Below the pieces are notes generated by a model. The model was not told the DNA's origin, did no database searches, and saw only the letters and a program-made list of their open reading frames with translations. A DNA stretch of 6,410 nt from Legionellales bacterium (GTDB lineage Bacteria; Pseudomonadota; Gammaproteobacteria; PIVX01): positions 1-6,410 of the forward strand of contig JABSQI010000104.1 of assembly GCA_013215905.1 (NCBI GenBank), written 5' to 3'. A program made the position numbers and the translations under genes. Below are positions 1 to 6,314 of the stretch, one piece after another (position 1 is the stretch's first letter; the number at the start of each line of letters is the position of its first letter).

Positions 1-240
1 AATGCCTCTATTTTTATCTATATACTATTTATCAAGTAAATTTATTTATCTGTTTAGTCATAAACTTCATTTCAGGACTTTATAATATTATTAAAGCCAA
101 TTATACGAATAAAACAATGTAAAATAATCCTACTAAAAGATTTAAATTATATCATATATAAAAACGCTTAAATTTAAATATTTTTGTGTAAAAATTTACC
201 TATTTTTTTAACTCTTATTTTTCAATAAGTTATCTCAGAT
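1..240. other. AT-rich non-coding region upstream of the dcw operon
   Basis: No reading frame of useful length is open on either strand; stop codons are frequent in all frames and nothing resembles a tRNA or other structured RNA. The stretch is mostly A and T with scattered short palindromes such as GTAAA-AA-TTTAC near 188-199. A TATAAT string at 81-86 has no convincing -35 partner. It may hold the 3' flank of an upstream gene outside the window, or curved DNA ahead of the promoter. I see no supportable gene here. Confidence 0.6.
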
Positions 241-260
241 TTATTACAGTTTTGTAATAA
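241..260. repeat. Perfect 8-bp inverted repeat just upstream of the mraZ promoter
   Basis: TTATTACA (241-248) and TGTAATAA (253-260) are exact reverse complements separated by GTTT. The repeat ends three bases before the proposed -35 hexamer. It could be a site for a dimeric regulator or a weak hairpin. There is no U-tract directly after it and no G+C in the stem to speak of, so it is a poor terminator. In DNA this AT-rich, an 8-bp repeat can also arise by chance. Confidence 0.4.
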
Positions 261-263
261 GCG

Positions 264-292
264 TTGAATGTTCGAACTAATTTATCTATAGT
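264..292 (+). promoter_or_regulatory. Predicted sigma70-type promoter of the mraZ operon
   Basis: TTGAAT at 264-269 (four of six matches to the -35 consensus) is followed after a 17-bp spacer by TATAGT at 287-292 (five of six matches to the -10 consensus). Transcription would start near 299-300, leaving a leader of about 65 nt before mraZ. It is the best promoter match upstream of the operon, and the repeat boxes that look like the MraZ operator overlap its -10 and start point, as expected for a repressed mra promoter. The prediction is by eye only. Confidence 0.6.
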
Positions 293-336
293 GTTAATTA
301 GTGGTAATAATTACCAATTTAGTGGTAATTTGTGGT
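289..336 (+). promoter_or_regulatory. Probable MraZ operator (GTGGT box ladder)
   Basis: Four similar 7-mers lie in the same orientation: TAGTGTT at 289, TAGTGGT at 299, TAGTGGT at 320 and TTGTGGT at 330. Start-to-start distances are 10, 21 and 10 bp, so all sit on about the same face of the helix with one rung missing. An 11-bp direct repeat, TTAGTGGTAAT, covers 298-308 and 319-329. MraZ proteins are known to bind G-rich direct repeats (TGGG-type in E. coli, AAAGTG-type in Mollicutes) at roughly 10-bp spacing upstream of mraZ and repress their own operon. The position over the -10 and start site fits that role. The assignment is inference from repeat form and location. Confidence 0.65.
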
Positions 337-364
337 TGATTTTTTTGGTTTTTGAAGCTAGAGT

Positions 365-823
365 ATGTTTAGAGGGTTATCGTTAGTAAATCTCGATGCG
401 AAAGGTAGGTTTGTTATCCCATCAAGATATCGAGATAACATATCAAGCCTAAGTAATGGTGTAATAGTTCTAACGATTGATATAAATTCTCCGTGTTTAT
501 TGATGTATGCGCTTAAAGAATGGGAGGTCATAGAAAATAGAATACAAGAACTACCAAGTCTTGAGCCTTCTGTTAGAAGATTGCAAAGATTATTGATAGG
601 TCATGCAACTGAGATTGATATAGACAGTACTGGAAGGATTTTAATACCGTCAGTTTTAAGAGATTATGCTCGTTTTCAGAAAAATATTAATTTAGTTGGT
701 CAAGGAAATAAGTTTGAAATTTGGAGTGAGCAATTGTGGACGGAGTACAGAGACAAATGGCTTGATGATTCTTCTAAGGATAGTGAGGAGGTGAATGAGG
801 TTTTAGGGCGTTTATCTATATGA
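365..823 (+). CDS. mraZ: Transcriptional regulator MraZ
   Basis: MraZ is a DNA-binding protein of the SpoVT/AbrB-like fold that forms a ring-shaped oligomer and represses the dcw operon, including its own gene. The 152 residues equal the E. coli length. The protein opens with MFRG and shows the duplicated core motif twice: DAKGR at 11-15 followed by VIPSRYRD, and DSTGR at 87-91 followed by ILIPSVLRD. Both halves needed for DNA contact are therefore present and the gene looks intact. The ATG at 365 is chosen because the MFRG start is typical of the family; the ribosome site is weak (GAAG at 354-357). The stop overlaps the start of rsmH as ATGA. It is first in the operon and lies about 30 bp downstream of the putative operator boxes it should bind. 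Confidence 0.96.
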   Translation: MFRGLSLVNLDAKGRFVIPSRYRDNISSLSNGVIVLTIDINSPCLLMYALKEWEVIENRIQELPSLEPSVRRLQRLLIGHATEIDIDSTGRILIPSVLRDYARFQKNINLVGQGNKFEIWSEQLWTEYRDKWLDDSSKDSEEVNEVLGRLSI

Positions 824-1752
824 GTTTAATTGATTTTCATCAATCTGTTTTGTTAAAAGAAGCTGTAGATGCTTTAAAGATTAAAGAAGACGGTACGTAT
901 ATTGATGGTACATTTGGAAGAGGAGGGCATAGTAGTGCTATTTTAAGCAAGTTAGGTAGTAGAGGAAAGCTAATTGCTTTAGACAAAGATAGCGCGGCTA
1001 TAAAGTATGGTAAAAAGATCTTCCAAGATGATAGTAGGATAGATTTTATAAATAGCAGCTTTACATCTATTGACCAGATATCTAAGGAAAGAAATCTGGT
1101 CAATAATGTAAATGGTATTCTGTTAGATCTGGGTGTTTCTAGCCCGCAATTAGACAATTCAGAAAGAGGTTTTAGTTTTAACAAAGATGGTCCATTAGAT
1201 ATGAGAATGGATCAGACTAAAGGATTTAAAGCATCTGAGTGGTTAAATAGAGCAAGTGAAAAAGAGATCGCAGATGTTATTTGGCAGTATGGTGAGGAGA
1301 GAGCTAGTAGACGCATTGCTGCGGCTATTGTGAGACAGCGTCAAAAGCAACCTTTTGCTAGAACATTAGAGTTATCAGAGATCTGTAAAAATATAATTAG
1401 AAAAAATAGTATTGGTAAGCATCCTGCTACTAAAGTTTTTCAGGCTATTCGTATATATATAAATGATGAGATCAATAGTTTAAAACAAGGTTTAAAATTA
1501 GCATTTGATGTTTTGGCTGTTGATGGTAGGTTAGTAGTGATAAGTTTTCATTCTCTTGAAGATAGAGAGGTTAAGAATTTTATGAAAACTAAATCTTCTG
1601 ATTCTTTACCTAAAGACATTCCAATCTATCATAATGATATAGTTTTTGAAGCTAGAATGATAGGAAAAAAAATTAAACCTAATGACAGTGAGTTAAATAA
1701 TAATAAAAGAGCGAGAAGTGCTGTGATGAGAGTACTGGAGAAAATTAAATGA
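820..1752 (+). CDS. rsmH: 16S rRNA (cytosine(1402)-N(4))-methyltransferase RsmH (MraW)
   Basis: RsmH uses S-adenosylmethionine to methylate N4 of C1402 in the decoding centre of 16S rRNA, in the cytoplasm. At 310 residues it is close to the E. coli protein (313). Visible family motifs, in order, are HQSVLLKEAVDAL at 7-19, the SAM-binding GTFGRGGHS at 30-38, ALDKD at 53-57, LLDLGVSSPQLD at 101-112 and RGFSF at 116-120. They continue with GEERASRRIA at 158-167, KHPATKVFQAIRIYIN at 200-215, VISFHSLEDR at 240-249 and the C-terminal NNKRARSAVMRV at 294-305. The central insert carries the rRNA-recognition region. Start and stop both overlap their neighbours by ATGA, so translation is probably coupled to mraZ and ftsL. 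An AGGG sequence at 805-808 may serve as ribosome site. An A8 run at 1665-1672 falls in a lysine-rich stretch. Nothing is missing. Confidence 0.97.
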   Translation: MSLIDFHQSVLLKEAVDALKIKEDGTYIDGTFGRGGHSSAILSKLGSRGKLIALDKDSAAIKYGKKIFQDDSRIDFINSSFTSIDQISKERNLVNNVNGILLDLGVSSPQLDNSERGFSFNKDGPLDMRMDQTKGFKASEWLNRASEKEIADVIWQYGEERASRRIAAAIVRQRQKQPFARTLELSEICKNIIRKNSIGKHPATKVFQAIRIYINDEINSLKQGLKLAFDVLAVDGRLVVISFHSLEDREVKNFMKTKSSDSLPKDIPIYHNDIVFEARMIGKKIKPNDSELNNNKRARSAVMRVLEKIK

Positions 1753-2075
1753 TAACTGCAATAGTTGGTTTTGAACCTAAATTTATTTTGTCGCAATTTA
1801 TTGCTCGTATTGTTAATAAGGAATTTATTCTAATGTTAGTATTATTTATTGGGGTGATTGCTTCAGCACTTTCTTTAAGCTATCAGAGGCACTGGGGAAG
1901 AAATTTACATTCTAATTATCAGATGTTGGTGTCTGAGGCAAATAAATTGGAGATTGAATGGAGACAATTAATAGTTGAGTACCGTACTTGGAGTAATTCA
2001 AATAGAATAGCAAAAATTGCTAGAGAAAATTTAACTATGGATACGGCTAAGCTGAATGAAATCATTACGGTTTAA
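1749..2075 (+). CDS. ftsL: Cell division protein FtsL
   Basis: FtsL is a small bitopic membrane protein that forms a complex with FtsB and FtsQ and helps activate the septal synthase FtsW-FtsI. This 108-residue protein has a cytoplasmic N-terminus of about 24 residues, one membrane segment at about 25-44 (FILMLVLFIGVIASALSLS), then a periplasmic helix likely to form a coiled coil. The helix holds the gammaproteobacterial signature LEIEWRQLIVEY at 67-78 and ends with RIAKIARENLTM at 86-97, close to the equivalent E. coli region. It is slightly shorter than the E. coli protein (121), mainly in the cytoplasmic tail. The ATG at 1749 overlaps the rsmH stop as ATGA and has TGGAG at 1736-1740 as ribosome site. 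The only other early Met (residue 29) lies inside the membrane helix, so it is not a likely start. Confidence 0.93.
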   Translation: MITAIVGFEPKFILSQFIARIVNKEFILMLVLFIGVIASALSLSYQRHWGRNLHSNYQMLVSEANKLEIEWRQLIVEYRTWSNSNRIAKIARENLTMDTAKLNEIITV

Positions 2076-2078
2076 ATT

Positions 2079-3737
2079 GTGCATTTACAAAATAGTTTTA
2101 ATAAGTATAGATATCTAACAATAATATTTTTATTTTTTATAGGAATAAGTATCTTATTATGGAGATTAGTTTCTCTGACAATTATAGATAATGTCTTCCT
2201 CAAGAGCCAAGGATATGCTCGTAGTGTAAGAGTGCAATCTATTCCAGCATTTAGAGGGATGATAACTGATAGAAATGGAAATAGACTAGCAGTTAGTACT
2301 CCTGTATATGATATTTGGATTAACCCAGAAGAATTTAATAAAGATCATCATAGAATAATTAAATTATGTGAGATGCTTGATTTAGATAAGTATGAACTAT
2401 TAAAAAAATTAAATTTACACTCCGATAAAAAATTTATTTATTTATCAAGGGGGGTAAATCCACATATAGCTGAAGAGATAAAACAACTAAAAATTAATGG
2501 GTGTTATCTAAAGCAGAAATTTAAAAGATATTACCCAGAAGGAGAAGTTACTTCTCATATAGTAGGTTTTAATAATATTGATGACGAAGGTCAGGAAGGA
2601 ATTGAATTATTGTATAATGATTGGTTGAAAGGTATACCTGGGAAATTGAAAGTTAAAAAAAATAGATTAGGTGATGTTATTGAAGATTTAGGAGTAATTG
2701 AAGAACCTAAACCAGGTAAAGATTTACAATTAAGTATAGATTTACGTTTGCAGTACATTGCTCATAATGCTTTGAAAGAAGTTATAGAAGAACACAATAT
2801 AACTTCTGGAAGTATAGTAATATTGAGTGCGAAGTCAGGTAATGTCTTAGCAATGGCTAATCAACCGACATATAATCCGAATAAGCGTGCTGATAAAAAT
2901 ATTGGCCAATTTAGAAATAGAGCTGTTACAGATTTATTCGAACCAGGTTCAGTTATGAAACCTTTTTTAGTAGCTGCAGCTCTAGATAGTGGTAAATTTA
3001 CCGCTGAATCTGTTATTAATACTCATCCTGGCTGGATGATAATTAATGGTAAAACCATCAAAGATCTTGCCTACTATGGTAAAATTACTATAAGTGAGAT
3101 TCTGGAAAAATCTAGTAATGTAGGGGTTATCAGGATGCTAAAAAATTTGGATCCTAAGCGATATCCTGAATTATTAAAGAAATCTGGGATAGGTGAGTTA
3201 ACCTATGTTGGCTTTCCAGGTGAGCAAAGTGGTGTAGTACTAGGTCAAGATAATTTTAATCACACGTTAGCAGTTTTATCTATGGGATATAGTGTTTCAA
3301 TGACGCCATTACAGTTAGCAAGAGCGTTTTCAATTTTTTTAGGTGATGGTAAATTACTAAGTGTTTCTCTCTTAAAGGATCATATATATTCTCCCGGTGT
3401 TTCTGTTATTACTCCTAAAAGTTCAAAAAAAATAAAAACCCTTCTTGAAATGGTTACTAAAAAAGGCACAGCAAGACGAGGAGCTGTCAAAGGATATCGG
3501 TTAGCCTCAAAAACTGGAACAGCAAGGATACTTGGTGAACATGGTTATATTCCTAATAGATGTGTTGGGTCTATTGTAGGGTTTGGGCCAGCTAGCGATC
3601 CACAAATAATAGTGGCTGTTGTACTCAATGATCCTAAAGCAGGTAAATATTATGGTGGGTTAGTAGCTGCTCCTGTATTTGCTAAAGTAATTTCTGAAAG
3701 CTTTAGAATATTAGAAATTCCTAAAGATGATATTTGA
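2079..3737 (+). CDS. ftsI: Septal peptidoglycan transpeptidase FtsI (PBP3)
   Basis: FtsI is the class B penicillin-binding protein that cross-links septal peptidoglycan with FtsW and is the target of several beta-lactams. It has a short cytoplasmic end, one membrane anchor at about 12-34, the pedestal motif RGMITDRNG-RLA at 59-71, and a C-terminal transpeptidase domain. The three catalytic motifs are intact: S-V-M-K at 291-294 within EPGSVMKP (nucleophile S291), S-S-N at 345-347 and K-T-G-T at 478-481. The 552 residues are slightly fewer than the E. coli 588. The start is a GTG, three bases after the ftsL stop; no in-frame ATG exists until residue 61, beyond the anchor, so GTG is strongly favoured although the ribosome site is poor. 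It probably depends on translational coupling with ftsL. A8 runs occur at 2655-2662 and 3425-3432. Confidence 0.96.
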   Translation: MHLQNSFNKYRYLTIIFLFFIGISILLWRLVSLTIIDNVFLKSQGYARSVRVQSIPAFRGMITDRNGNRLAVSTPVYDIWINPEEFNKDHHRIIKLCEMLDLDKYELLKKLNLHSDKKFIYLSRGVNPHIAEEIKQLKINGCYLKQKFKRYYPEGEVTSHIVGFNNIDDEGQEGIELLYNDWLKGIPGKLKVKKNRLGDVIEDLGVIEEPKPGKDLQLSIDLRLQYIAHNALKEVIEEHNITSGSIVILSAKSGNVLAMANQPTYNPNKRADKNIGQFRNRAVTDLFEPGSVMKPFLVAAALDSGKFTAESVINTHPGWMIINGKTIKDLAYYGKITISEILEKSSNVGVIRMLKNLDPKRYPELLKKSGIGELTYVGFPGEQSGVVLGQDNFNHTLAVLSMGYSVSMTPLQLARAFSIFLGDGKLLSVSLLKDHIYSPGVSVITPKSSKKIKTLLEMVTKKGTARRGAVKGYRLASKTGTARILGEHGYIPNRCVGSIVGFGPASDPQIIVAVVLNDPKAGKYYGGLVAAPVFAKVISESFRILEIPKDDI

Positions 3738-5187
3738 TATGAATGATAAACAACCCCTTAATTTATTTTTCCCAGAAGCTAATATAGCTTCTGATTTTTA
3801 TATTAATGGTTTTTCTTTAGATAGTAGAGGGATTAATAAAGGTGAGGCATTTATAGCATTAGAAGGAAGGAAGTATAATGGCACACAGTTTATCAATGAA
3901 GCTATTGCAAAAGGAGCTAACTGTGTATTAGTAGATAAAGAAATTAAAGAAATTTTTTCTGTGTCGATAATTAAAATAGATGATCTTAGAAATAAGTTGC
4001 CTCAAATAATTGCAGAGTTCTATCACCACCCATCAAAAAAGATGAATCTTATCGGAGTTACTGGCACAAATGGCAAATCTTCAATAGTCTATATGTTAAG
4101 CTACATCTTATCTGAGCTAGGGGAGAAAACAGCTCAAATTGGCACTTTAGGGTGTGGCTCTTGGAAAGATTTAGCAGAATGTTATTTAACTACACCTGAT
4201 ATTGTACAGTTACAGAAGAGTTTATCTAATTTATTAAAAGATAGTTATAAAACAGTTGCGCTAGAAGTATCTTCCATAGGTATAGAAGAAAGGCGTATAG
4301 GAATGATAGATTTTAATGTTGGCATATTTACGAATTTGACTACTGAACATCTAGACTATCATGGTAATATGAATGCTTATAAACAAGCTAAACAAAAATT
4401 ATTTACTGACTATGAGCTCGATACAATAATAGTTAATACAGATGACAGTTTTGGAAAAGAGTTGAGCAAATTAAGATTAAAAGATACAAAAATAATAACC
4501 TATGGGTTGAAGGATGCAGATTTTTGTATAAATAAATTTAATAATTCATTAGAAGGTATGAGGTTAGAAGTTAAAACTCCAAAGTATAATTATAATGTTA
4601 CCACAAATTTAATTGGTAATTTTAATATATATAATTTATTAGCCATATTAGCCTATCTTGAATATAAGGGATTTGATAGTAGATATTTTTTACGTTTGTT
4701 TAGTAAATTGCCCATTATCCCAGGTAGGATGCAGTTGATATCACCACAAGAAGGTGTTCGAGTATTTGTAGATTTTGCTCATACTCCAGATGCAATTGCT
4801 AATTCTCTGATTACTTTAAAAAAACTCACTACTGGCAAATTAGTTTGTGTTTTTGGTTGCGGGGGTAATCGCGATAGAGTTAAAAGATCTTTGATGGGAG
4901 AAGTTGTAGATAAACTGGCTGATGTAATTTATATTACTGATGACAATCCACGTGATGAAGATCCTAAAATAATTGTAAATGATATATTAAGTGGTATGAT
5001 TAACAAAGGTAAAGTTAGGGTTGTTCATGATAGAGCCGAAGCCATATTTCAAGCAATTTCATCTGCATCTTCTGATGATATTGTGTTAGTTGCTGGAAAA
5101 GGTCATGAGAATTATCAAATTTACGGTAATACTCGGAAAAATTTTAACGATGCAAGTGAAGTAAGAAAAGTATTACATAAATTATAA
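3727..5187 (+). CDS. murE: UDP-N-acetylmuramoyl-L-alanyl-D-glutamate--2,6-diaminopimelate ligase MurE
   Basis: MurE is the cytoplasmic ATP-dependent ligase that adds meso-diaminopimelate to UDP-MurNAc-L-Ala-D-Glu. Its three Mur ligase domains are complete. The N-terminal substrate domain carries LDSR at 31-34. The ATPase domain has the P-loop GVTGTNGKSS at 110-119, TTPD at 155-158, EVSS at 180-183, FTNLTTEHLDYHG at 201-213 and the probable carbamylated lysine K222. The C-terminal domain has GRMQ at 333-336, DFAHTPDA at 349-356, GCGGNRD at 377-383, DNPR at 406-409 and GKGHE at 457-461. DNPR indicates diaminopimelate rather than lysine. The usual His after EVSS is Ile (I184). The 486 residues compare with 495 in E. 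coli. An alternative ATG at 3739, one base after the ftsI stop, would give an N-terminus nearer the E. coli length; both starts have weak ribosome sites. murF does not follow. Confidence 0.96.
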   Translation: MIFDMNDKQPLNLFFPEANIASDFYINGFSLDSRGINKGEAFIALEGRKYNGTQFINEAIAKGANCVLVDKEIKEIFSVSIIKIDDLRNKLPQIIAEFYHHPSKKMNLIGVTGTNGKSSIVYMLSYILSELGEKTAQIGTLGCGSWKDLAECYLTTPDIVQLQKSLSNLLKDSYKTVALEVSSIGIEERRIGMIDFNVGIFTNLTTEHLDYHGNMNAYKQAKQKLFTDYELDTIIVNTDDSFGKELSKLRLKDTKIITYGLKDADFCINKFNNSLEGMRLEVKTPKYNYNVTTNLIGNFNIYNLLAILAYLEYKGFDSRYFLRLFSKLPIIPGRMQLISPQEGVRVFVDFAHTPDAIANSLITLKKLTTGKLVCVFGCGGNRDRVKRSLMGEVVDKLADVIYITDDNPRDEDPKIIVNDILSGMINKGKVRVVHDRAEAIFQAISSASSDDIVLVAGKGHENYQIYGNTRKNFNDASEVRKVLHKL

Positions 5188-5194
5188 TTTATTC

Positions 5195-5199
5195 TGGAG
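5195..5199 (+). promoter_or_regulatory. Ribosome binding site of mraY
   Basis: TGGAG sits five bases before the ATG at 5205 in the short gap after murE. It is among the clearest ribosome sites in the window and fixes the mraY start. It also shows that mraY has its own initiation signal although the usual upstream neighbour murF is absent. Confidence 0.65.
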
Positions 5200-5204
5200 T
5201 AATA

Positions 5205-6314
5205 ATGTTATTATGGTTAACTGAATTTTTGCAACAGTACTATTCTGGATTTAGAGTATTTAATTATTTAACTTTTAGAGCTATTTTAGCTATTTTAACT
5301 TCTTTAATAATCTCATTCGTTATTTGGCCATTTATTTTAAAACTATTAGTAAAATTAAATCTTAATCAAACTATTAGAAAATCTGGGCCAGAGAGTCACT
5401 ATAATAAATCTGGAACTCCTACTATGGGAGGAGGATTATTAATTATCGGAGTAGTTTTAGGCACCTTAATGTGGGCGAAATTATCAAATGTGTATATTTG
5501 GATAGTAATATCAGTTACTATAGCCTACGGGATAATAGGATTTATTGATGACTATCTTAAAATAAAATTTTCTAGCAGTACTGGGTTATCAGCGAGGTAT
5601 AAATTTATATCTCAATCCATCGTTGCTATAATTGTGGGCATTTATATTTATAAATTACCTCAATATCAAAATCACCTATATCTTCTCTTACCATATTTAA
5701 AGTATTCTACTATTCACCTGGGAATGTTGTTTGTAGTTTTAACTTGGTTAGTTATAGTTGGTTCTAGTAATGCTGTGAATTTGACTGATGGATTAGATGG
5801 ATTAGCTATTATGCCATCAGTATTAGTGATAGGGGCTCTAGGTATTTTTGCTTATGCCTCAGGTAATATAGCTTTTGCAAACTATTTATCTCTACCTTAT
5901 TTAAAAGGAATTGGAGAATTACTGATATTTTGTACAGCCTTTGTGGGAGCTGGCTTGGGTTTTTTGTGGTTTAATACATACCCTGCTCAAGTATTTATGG
6001 GAGATATTGGCGCTTTAAGTATTGGTTCTGCAATGGGAACAGTTGCGGTATTAGTAAGGCAGGAACTAATATTGTTTATTATGGGAGGATTATTTGTGCT
6101 AGAAACAGTTTCTGTAATTATGCAAGTAATCAGCTTTAAAATGACAGGTAAAAGATTATTTAAAATGGCCCCGATACATCACCATTTTGAACTTAAGGGG
6201 TGGCCAGAGCCTAAAATTATAGTTAGGTTTTGGATTATATCTGTTATATTAGTTCTGAGTCGTAGTTTGTGTTTTATTTTGAATTTGGAGCTTCTCTCCT
6301 TCTCGCGGTCCTAG
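5205..6314 (+). CDS. mraY: Phospho-N-acetylmuramoyl-pentapeptide-transferase MraY, C-terminal end replaced
   Basis: MraY is the polytopic inner-membrane enzyme that transfers phospho-MurNAc-pentapeptide from UDP to undecaprenyl phosphate, giving lipid I. The start YYSGF-VFNYLTFRAI and the motifs GPESH at 61-65, GTPTMGG at 70-76, DDY at 115-117, NAVNLTDGLDGLA at 189-201, NTYPAQVFMGDIG at 257-269 and APIHHHFELKGW at 322-333 are all present. These include the catalytic Asp pair D115/D116, D267 and the HHH cluster at 325-327. Homology runs colinear with E. coli MraY (360 residues) through L351 in the tenth membrane helix. There the expected ending, like IGLATLKVR, is lost and 18 unrelated residues follow, giving 369 in total. 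Codons of the tail (CTC, TCC, TCG, CGG) are unlike the rest. The active site should be intact; whether the altered last helix still folds is unknown. The native end was probably cut by a rearrangement or insertion. Confidence 0.94.
   Translation: MLLWLTEFLQQYYSGFRVFNYLTFRAILAILTSLIISFVIWPFILKLLVKLNLNQTIRKSGPESHYNKSGTPTMGGGLLIIGVVLGTLMWAKLSNVYIWIVISVTIAYGIIGFIDDYLKIKFSSSTGLSARYKFISQSIVAIIVGIYIYKLPQYQNHLYLLLPYLKYSTIHLGMLFVVLTWLVIVGSSNAVNLTDGLDGLAIMPSVLVIGALGIFAYASGNIAFANYLSLPYLKGIGELLIFCTAFVGAGLGFLWFNTYPAQVFMGDIGALSIGSAMGTVAVLVRQELILFIMGGLFVLETVSVIMQVISFKMTGKRLFKMAPIHHHFELKGWPEPKIIVRFWIISVILVLSRSLCFILNLELLSFSRS

Noticed and set aside
81..86. TATAAT as an additional promoter -10
   Set aside because: No -35-like hexamer lies at suitable spacing upstream, and such strings are common in AT-rich DNA.
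29..240. TTATC-type strings that recall DnaA boxes in the AT-rich upstream region
   Set aside because: None matches TTATCCACA well, spacing is irregular, and no dnaA, dnaN or gidA-like neighbour is present, so an origin is not supported.
840..1184. 114-codon open frame on the minus strand
   Set aside because: It lies wholly inside rsmH, whose SAM-binding and DLGVSS motifs are clear. The minus-strand protein resembles no family and is a shadow.
2073..2081. ftsL and ftsI are in the same frame, separated only by TAA ATT before GTG, suggesting a readthrough FtsL-FtsI fusion
   Set aside because: FtsL ends in the periplasm while FtsI begins in the cytoplasm, so a fusion would have the wrong membrane topology. 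The short gap is better explained by translational coupling.
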